From Serratia bockelmannii (GTDB taxonomy: Bacteria > Pseudomonadota > Gammaproteobacteria > Enterobacterales > Enterobacteriaceae), in NCBI RefSeq assembly GCF_008011855.1, contig NZ_VOUX01000003.1, positions 434,001 through 498,000 on the forward strand: a stretch of DNA of 64,000 nucleotides, given 5' to 3'. A model generated the notes under the pieces. It was not told where the DNA came from. It did no database searches and saw only the letters and a list, made by a program, of their open reading frames with translations. Shown here piece after piece: positions 58,685-64,000 of the stretch; the stretch's first letter is position 1; the number at the start of each line of letters is the position of its first letter. The position numbers and the translations under genes were made by a program.

Positions 58685-60268
58685 TCAGAGCGTGAGGATC
58701 GCTGCCATACCGGCCGCAATCCCGCCGTACGCCAGCATCGGCAGCACGGTCTTTCTGATGATTTTGCCTTCGGCGTTACCGATCCCGAGGATCGAACAGA
58801 CCGCGATAATGTTGTTCAGGCACACCATGTTGCCCATGGCGCCGCCGACGGACTGCAGGGCCAGCGTCAGATTGACGTCAAGGCCGCTGCTCTGGGCGAT
58901 CGATTGCTGAATGCCGCCGAACGTCAGGTTCGAAACGGTATTGGAACCGGAGAAGAACGAGCCCAGCGCACCGAGGAACGAAGAGAACAGCAGCCAGCTC
59001 TCGCCGGTCAGCGCCGCCAACGCTTTCCCGATCAGGATCACCGGCGCGTTGTCGCCGCCCTGCATCATCAGGTTGACCATCACCAGCGCGCCGAAAAGCG
59101 CGATAAAGGGCCGCGCGATGCGCCCGCCGGTTTCGCTGAACATTTGCCGCACCTGGCCGCCATTCAGACGGAACAGCGGAATACACAGCACCACCACCAA
59201 CAGGAACGGGATCAGCGCCGGGACATACAGCGTTTTGTAGCCGGCGGCGGCGGAGGTGCCCAGTACCTGCTGCAGTTCGACGATCAGCGCCTGACTAATG
59301 CGCAGCTCCCCGAGCCAGCCGAGGTTTTCCTGCCACAGCAGCGTGGTGTTGTTGAGCAGCGCCTTCAGGCCCAACTGATGCACGCGCGTCACTATCAGAA
59401 TAGCAATCAGTAGCAGGGTCGGGGTCATGGCCTTGACCACCTGCAAGAACGGCACCGCCTGCCCGGCGTTCTGCAGTTTGTCGCTGCGGGCGAGACCGAT
59501 GCCGCCGCGTGCCAGCAGCACCGAGAGCGCCAGGCCGATGGCGCCGCCGACCAGCGCCGGGAACTCATAGTTCACCTGGGCCAGCAGCAGATAAGGCACG
59601 GTGCAGCTCAGCACGCTGAGCAGGATAAAGGGCAGGTTGCGGCGGATATCCTGCCAGGAAACGATAAAGCGCAGCGCCAGCAGAGGAATAACGAAGCCGG
59701 CGATAAAGTGGATCAGCGCGGTTTGCCGGCCGATCTCCAGCAGGCTGGCGTCCGACAGGCCGAGATTGGCAAAGCCGAACCAGGTGGGGGTGCCCACGGC
59801 GCCGAAGGAGACCGGTACCGAGTTCATCACCAGCGTCAGCAGGGCGACGCGCAGCGGGTTGAAGCCGAGCCCGACCAGAATCGGCGCGGCGATGGCGGCC
59901 GGTGTGCCGAAGCCGCTGGCGCCCTCAATCATAAAGGCGAACGCCCAGCCGATAATCATCAGCTGGGCCACGGGATTGGGGCTGATGGTTTCCAGCCAGC
60001 GGCGCACCACGTTTTCCGCGCCGCTTACCTGCATCAGTTTATTGAGCAGGATGGCGCCGGCGATGATGGTGATCGGCGTCAGCGTCGACACCAGCGCGGT
60101 GATGATATTGGCATGCAGCAGCCGCAGCGAGGCATCGAACCACAGGAGCTGGACGGCATACACCACGGCGGCCGTCAGCGGCAGGGCGAGGTAAGAGGGC
60201 ACGCCATTCCTTTTGGTCATCATCCAAATCAGTAGGACGATGGGCGCAATACTAAAAAGCAGGGGCAT
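58685..60268 (-). CDS. lldP: L-lactate permease
   Basis: A 527-residue membrane protein with about 12-13 hydrophobic helices and the LctP signatures MIEGASGFGTPAAIAAPILV, SFGAVGTPTWFG and LGSFFSGSNTVSNLTFGGIQ. It imports lactate (and often glycolate) with protons. The ATG has GAGGATC upstream. It is the first gene of lldP-lldD. A LysR-type gene lies just upstream on the same strand and is the obvious candidate regulator in place of LldR. Confidence 0.93.
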   Translation of the reverse strand: MPLLFSIAPIVLLIWMMTKRNGVPSYLALPLTAAVVYAVQLLWFDASLRLLHANIITALVSTLTPITIIAGAILLNKLMQVSGAENVVRRWLETISPNPVAQLMIIGWAFAFMIEGASGFGTPAAIAAPILVGLGFNPLRVALLTLVMNSVPVSFGAVGTPTWFGFANLGLSDASLLEIGRQTALIHFIAGFVIPLLALRFIVSWQDIRRNLPFILLSVLSCTVPYLLLAQVNYEFPALVGGAIGLALSVLLARGGIGLARSDKLQNAGQAVPFLQVVKAMTPTLLLIAILIVTRVHQLGLKALLNNTTLLWQENLGWLGELRISQALIVELQQVLGTSAAAGYKTLYVPALIPFLLVVVLCIPLFRLNGGQVRQMFSETGGRIARPFIALFGALVMVNLMMQGGDNAPVILIGKALAALTGESWLLFSSFLGALGSFFSGSNTVSNLTFGGIQQSIAQSSGLDVNLTLALQSVGGAMGNMVCLNNIIAVCSILGIGNAEGKIIRKTVLPMLAYGGIAAGMAAILTL

Positions 60269-60591
60269 AAGATCCTCAGGGTTATTATTTTTATGGGCAG
60301 AGATATGTAGCTGAAAGGTTAATTACCGCAACATTTTCATTCTAATCACAACGATGGCGACGATGCCATGCGGTAATTTTTTAACATCGGCGAACGGCGT
60401 TGGCGGCGGGAAATTGGTCGACGGGAGGGGGTAAATTAACTGCTTTAAAATCAGTTTGATAGAAGGTTTTTATGTGTGATGAATGCGCGATATCACATTA
60501 ATTAAGCCGTAATGTTCAATAGATTATGTCCAAAAATGCCGTAATCCCCGCGGTCTTTTGTGGCCGAGGGGAAATAATCAGAGAAGAAAAC
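60269..60591. other. Upstream region of lldPD
   Basis: 323 bases between the end of the LysR-type gene and lldP, AT-rich. No gene recognised. Contains the inverted repeat at 60475-60497. Confidence 0.5.
60475..60497. promoter_or_regulatory. Inverted repeat TGTGAT-N11-ATCACA, candidate LysR-type site
   Basis: 6-bp perfect arms with an 11-base spacer lie about 210 bp upstream of lldP. The spacing fits a LysR-type regulator and is too wide for CRP (N6). Confidence 0.35.
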
Positions 60592-61512
60592 TCAAAAGTA
60601 ATGGCCGATATTTTGGTAGGAACCGATGATATGTTCGATCAGCAGACGGGTTTTTAACGGCAGATTGCGGGTGTAAGGATAGACGGCGTAAATGCCCAAA
60701 ACTTTGCCGCAGTGGCCGGCCAGGATCTCCGTCAGTTTGCCGTCCTGCAAATCTTCATACACCATGCAGCGCGGCACCATGGCGATGCCGTGGCCGCCGA
60801 TCACCGCTTTGCGGATCGCCCGCGCATTGTTGGCCGACAGGTTGCCGTTAACCTGCAGCTCGTAGATTTCGTTGCGCCCCGGCCGTTTCATCAGCCAGTT
60901 GGCGGTGCCGCTCTCCTGGTAGGTGTAGGTCAGGCAATTGTGGCCGAGCAGGTCTTCGGCGCTGCGCGGTTCCGGGTGGCTTTCCAAATAGCCCGGCGAG
61001 CAGACGATCACCCAGCGGGAATCGAAGATCGGCCGGGCAATCAGGCTCGAATCTGGCATAGTGCCGGTACGGATCGCCAGATCGATGCCTTCTTCCACCA
61101 GATCGACGAAGCGGTTTTCCAGCCGCATTTCGACCTTTAGACTGGGATGCAGTGCGCAAAACTCCGCCACGCTCTCGCTCAGCAGCAGCTCGCCCGAAAT
61201 GGTCGGCACCGACATGCGGATGGTACCGGTTAATTCTTCGCTTTTTTCGCTGACGGCGTACAGTGCCTCCTGCACTTTGGCGCCGATCTCTTTGGCCTGT
61301 TGGTAGAGCGCCTGGCCGCTTTCGGTCAGCGTCAGGCTGCGCGTGGTGCGGTACAGCAGCCGGGCGCCCAGGGATTTCTCCAGCCGCCCGATGCGTTTAC
61401 TGACCACCGAACTGGTGATGCCGGCGCTCTCCGCGGCCTTGCTGAACGAGCCGTAGTCGACAATCAGGGCGAACAGAATCAGGTCGTTGGCGTATTCGTG
61501 AGTGGCGAGCAT
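60592..61512 (-). CDS. LysR-family regulator, probable lactate operon regulator
   Basis: A 306-residue LysR-type protein: HTH at about 17-50 (GSFSKAAESAGITSSVVSKRIGRLE, in outline), then the effector domain with the RPIFDSRWVIVCSPGYL segment typical of the CrgA/DmlR branch. It lies just upstream of lldP-lldD and in the same direction, and no GntR-type LldR is present in the locus, so lactate-responsive control by this protein is a fair inference. It could also be an independent gene read by chance in the same direction. Confidence 0.9.
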   Translation of the reverse strand: MLATHEYANDLILFALIVDYGSFSKAAESAGITSSVVSKRIGRLEKSLGARLLYRTTRSLTLTESGQALYQQAKEIGAKVQEALYAVSEKSEELTGTIRMSVPTISGELLLSESVAEFCALHPSLKVEMRLENRFVDLVEEGIDLAIRTGTMPDSSLIARPIFDSRWVIVCSPGYLESHPEPRSAEDLLGHNCLTYTYQESGTANWLMKRPGRNEIYELQVNGNLSANNARAIRKAVIGGHGIAMVPRCMVYEDLQDGKLTEILAGHCGKVLGIYAVYPYTRNLPLKTRLLIEHIIGSYQNIGHYF

Positions 61513-61690
61513 AATCGGCTGTTCCCTTCAGCGGATAGAGGCGTCAGTGTAAGTCTCTCGTTTCAATAAGCAATCATCAAAATGCCCTTGGCGTCGAAAT
61601 CAGAGGCTGCGCGAGCAATGAGAATTCGTCTTGATCTCATTCTCGTGCCGCTTACAATGCCTGCCAGATCGCGACTTCAGAGGTTTTTTC

Positions 61691-63343
61691 ATGGAACTGC
61701 TACGGGTGGTTTATCACCAGTATCGTTGGCCATTTCTGGCGGTTATGGCATTGACCATGACCAGCGCCGGCTTAGGCATCGGTATTATTGCGTTTATCAA
61801 TCAATACCTGATGGACGCCGGCGGCGATGCGTTGGCCGTACTGCCAATGTTTCTCGCCCTGCTGGCATTGCTGATGGCGGTCACGCTGGGATCGCAATTG
61901 GCGCTGACGACATTGGGCCATTACTTCGTCTACCGCCTGCGCGGGCAGTTAGTGAAGCGCATCCTGGATACCGATATTGAACGCCTTGAACAGTTAGGCA
62001 GCGCCTCATTGTTGGCGAGCCTGTCCAGCGATGTCCGCAATATCACCGTCGCCTTCGTGCGCTTGCCCGAACTGGTGCAAGGGGTGATTTTAACCTTGGG
62101 GTCGGCAGCCTATCTGGGGTGGTTATCGCCGAAAATGTTGGCGGTGACGGCGGTGTGGGTCGCCGTCACCGTGGTGGGCAGCGGCTGCCTGGTCTCGCGG
62201 GTTTATCGCCATATGGCCAGTTTGCGCGAGTCGGAAGAGCGTCTCTATCATCATTACGAATCGGTGATTGACGGTCGCAAGGAACTGACGTTAAACCGCA
62301 AGCGAGCGCAGGCGCTGTACGAACAGACCTATCAACCCGATGCGCAAACTTACCGCCACCATATCATTCGCGCCGATACCTTCCATTTGAGTGCGCTCAA
62401 CTGGTCAAATATCATGATGTTAGGCGCGATTGGGCTGGTGTTCTTTATGGCTAACAGCCTGGGATGGGCGGACTCGGCGGTGGCTGCCACCTATTCCCTG
62501 ACGCTGCTGTTCTTGCGCACGCCATTACTGCAGGCGGTGGGGGCGTTTCCGACGCTGGTCAGCGCCGAAGTCGCCTTCAACAAGCTGAAGACGCTGCACT
62601 TGGCCGAGTACCAACCGGCGTTCCCTGTCGCCGCCTGCCGTTCCTGGCAGACGCTGGAGCTGCGTGACGTGGTTTTTCACTATGCAGATAAGGAACAGCA
62701 GCCCGGTTTTGCCGTCGGGCCGCTTAATCTGACGCTGCGGCGTGGCGAGCTGGTCTTTTTGATCGGCGGCAACGGCAGCGGCAAGTCAACGCTGGCGATG
62801 CTGTTGACCGGATTGTACCGACCGGTGAGCGGCCACATCGTGCTGGATGGCGTCGCCCAGACCGCGGCGGATATGCCGGACTACCGCCGGCTATTTTCGG
62901 CGATTTTCACCGATTTTCATCAGTTCGATCGTTTACAAGGGCCGGAAGGCGGTGAACCCGATGCGAAGCTGGTCGCCGCCTGGCTCGAGCGGTTGAATAT
63001 GAAAAGCAAACTGCAGTTCGACGGCACCAGGGTGACCAATCCGCAACTGTCGCAGGGGCAGCGCAAGCGTCTGGCTTTGCTGCTGGCGGTGGCGGAACAG
63101 CGCGATATCTTGCTGTTGGATGAATGGGCCGCGGATCAGGATCCGCAATTCCGGCGCATTTTCTATCGTGAACTATTGCCAGAACTGCGTGCGCTGGGCA
63201 AAACGGTGTTTGCCATCAGCCATGACGATCACTATTTCGAATACGCCGATCGGTTGCTTGAGATGCGCTCGGGTCATTTACGTGAGCTGACCGGCAGCGA
63301 GCGTGAACATGCCAGCCGGGATTCCGTCAGCAGAATCGGTTAA
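61691..63343 (+). CDS. yojI: ABC peptide/multidrug exporter YojI
   Basis: A 550-residue half exporter: six membrane helices in the first 310 residues and an NBD with Walker [10 protein letters not shown], a signature of the unusual form LSQGQRKRL and Walker [13 protein letters not shown]. The sequence is collinear with E. coli YojI, which exports microcin J25 with TolC, and with cyclic-peptide exporters such as SyrD/PvdE. The ATG at 61691 matches the E. coli start MELL. No peptide biosynthesis genes are adjacent. Confidence 0.94.
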   Translation: MELLRVVYHQYRWPFLAVMALTMTSAGLGIGIIAFINQYLMDAGGDALAVLPMFLALLALLMAVTLGSQLALTTLGHYFVYRLRGQLVKRILDTDIERLEQLGSASLLASLSSDVRNITVAFVRLPELVQGVILTLGSAAYLGWLSPKMLAVTAVWVAVTVVGSGCLVSRVYRHMASLRESEERLYHHYESVIDGRKELTLNRKRAQALYEQTYQPDAQTYRHHIIRADTFHLSALNWSNIMMLGAIGLVFFMANSLGWADSAVAATYSLTLLFLRTPLLQAVGAFPTLVSAEVAFNKLKTLHLAEYQPAFPVAACRSWQTLELRDVVFHYADKEQQPGFAVGPLNLTLRRGELVFLIGGNGSGKSTLAMLLTGLYRPVSGHIVLDGVAQTAADMPDYRRLFSAIFTDFHQFDRLQGPEGGEPDAKLVAAWLERLNMKSKLQFDGTRVTNPQLSQGQRKRLALLLAVAEQRDILLLDEWAADQDPQFRRIFYRELLPELRALGKTVFAISHDDHYFEYADRLLEMRSGHLRELTGSEREHASRDSVSRIG

Positions 63344-63349
63344 CTCACG

Positions 63350-63378
63350 CCGGCCCGGGCGAGACCAAAGCGGGCCGG
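63350..63378. terminator. Hairpin after yojI
   Basis: An 8-bp GC stem (63350-63357 with 63371-63378, CCGGCCCG/CGGGCCGG) with a 13-base loop starts 7 bp after the stop; the following TGCTTCTCTTCG is mildly T-rich. Confidence 0.5.
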
Positions 63379-63695
63379 TGCTTCTCTTCGTATGATCCCA
63401 GTATGTCGTTTCATTTTATCCCCCGCCTTTAGCGCTGTCTGTTGTCGATTTGGCTTACGGCCAGTCAAATAATTGATAGTTGAATTATTTACCAGTGGTT
63501 TAATTTTGACCTTTCAAGGTATGACACACTGCACGTTCGTTCGCCTATCAATTCAAGTTATCGCCTGCCGATAACAGTGATATCCACGGTGCCGTTCTTA
63601 CCAGGGCGGTAATGCAGATCTATGGCTAGCAGCTGTTTTTTAAATTTCCATAGGAAAAAACGACTTTATTGATCGTTAAAACAGATCGATAATTA
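63379..63695. other. AT-rich intergenic region before the last small genes
   Basis: 317 bases with no recognised gene. It contains the inverted repeat GTTATCG (63557-63563) / CGATAAC (63569-63575) with a 5-base spacer, which may be an operator. Confidence 0.45.
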
Positions 63696-63845
63696 ATGTT
63701 TGAATGGTTTAATCTATTGGTTGGGGGCGCTGTGGTGAGCAAGGATGGATCTGATATCAAACGTAGAGCATGGCTGTGTGTGTTTATCGGTAGCGGGCTA
63801 TTCTGGCTGTTAACCGCCGCCGTGATTTACTGGTTACTGAGTTAG
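63696..63845 (+). CDS. Small membrane protein, unknown
   Basis: A 49-residue frame. It encodes MFEWFNLLVGG, a polar basic middle (SKDGSDIKRR) and a C-terminal hydrophobic helix (about 29-48, CVFIGSGLFWLLTAAVIYWL), a typical small single-pass membrane protein. The ribosome-binding site is weak. A partial gene begins 24 bases after its stop, so the two may form an operon. No family recognised. Confidence 0.5.
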   Translation: MFEWFNLLVGGAVVSKDGSDIKRRAWLCVFIGSGLFWLLTAAVIYWLLS

Positions 63846-63868
63846 CAGGTTAAGCAGGAAGGCGATTC

Positions 63869-64000
63869 GTGAACAAAAAGCAGGCTAAAAACCGTGAGGG
63901 CGCTGAGCGTCGCGCACCGTCCAAAATTCCGCCGTCATGGGTGCTGAGCGATGAGCAGCGCGCCTTTATTGAAGATTTATGGCAGGACACCGACTCTGAG
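63869..64000 (+). CDS. Partial reading frame cut by the window end, unknown
   Basis: GTG at 63869 follows GGAAGG at good spacing and opens a frame that runs without a stop to the window edge (44 codons). The visible part is polar and basic at first (NKKQAKNREGAERRAP), then SWVLSDEQRAFIEDLWQD, which looks like a soluble helical protein. No function can be assigned. Confidence 0.5.
   Translation, partial: MNKKQAKNREGAERRAPSKIPPSWVLSDEQRAFIEDLWQDTDSE

Noticed and set aside
60475-60497. TGTGAT...ATCACA read as a CRP site
   Set aside because: The spacer is 11 bases, whereas CRP needs 6 between TGTGA and TCACA; it was kept only as a possible LysR-type site.
1-64000. CRISPR arrays, insertion sequences, rRNA genes and prophage genes
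   Set aside because: No regularly spaced repeats, transposase, rRNA or phage structural genes were seen.

Overview
The window is chromosomal DNA of an enterobacterium, most likely a Serratia close to S. marcescens. It is GC-rich and densely coded. Its housekeeping genes read as direct orthologues of E. coli genes, and the gene order ygfZ-sdhE-ygfX-fldB-xerD-dsbC-recJ-prfB-lysS follows the E. coli 65 min region. Genus assignment is inference from gene content and protein similarity recalled from memory; no search was run.

Layout: 0-1.2 kb holds a divergent two-component locus: an OmpR-type regulator followed by the start of its kinase, facing a small His-rich membrane protein, with a four-unit 11-bp-period repeat between them. 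ygfF follows. Where E. coli continues directly to the bglA-yqfB-yqfA genes, this genome has about 14 kb of accessory genes: a brnTA toxin-antitoxin pair, an uncharacterised amidase/DUF2848/MFS catabolic cluster bracketed by two copies of a ~110-bp repeat, and an eight-gene sugar operon (DeoR regulator, four-part ABC importer, AlsE epimerase, AlsK-like kinase, ribokinase-like kinase) best explained as D-allulose or similar hexose use. An HD-domain hydrolase gene and trhA come next.

From 17 to 32 kb is the conserved core: a DUF2165 protein, ygfZ, sdhE, ygfX, an inserted creBCD locus with a cre-tag in front of creD, fldB, xerD, dsbC, recJ, a decayed toxin with its HTH antitoxin, prfB with its programmed +1 frameshift, lysS and tRNA-Gly(CCC).

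In E. coli the next gene after this tRNA is ygeR (actS). Here actS lies at 47.3 kb, so about 15 kb is inserted between them: a periplasmic FAD/cytochrome sugar dehydrogenase complex with a sugar-acid transporter, a 2-hydroxyacid dehydrogenase, a YhcH-type protein and a LacI regulator (together a probable gluconate/ketogluconate module); a 2-oxoglutarate dioxygenase plus PLP-enzyme pair; a secreted protein plus OmpA-domain pair; hdeD; and a LysR/ycaC divergent pair.

The last part (48-64 kb) carries an AraC regulator, an Atm1-like ABC exporter, a betI/BCCT transporter pair with a clear operator, a VOC protein, an LLM flavin oxidoreductase, an MFS-moaF operon, lldP-lldD with a LysR regulator, the peptide exporter yojI, and a small membrane protein next to an open reading frame cut by the window end. 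No rRNA, CRISPR array, insertion sequence, integrase or prophage genes were seen.
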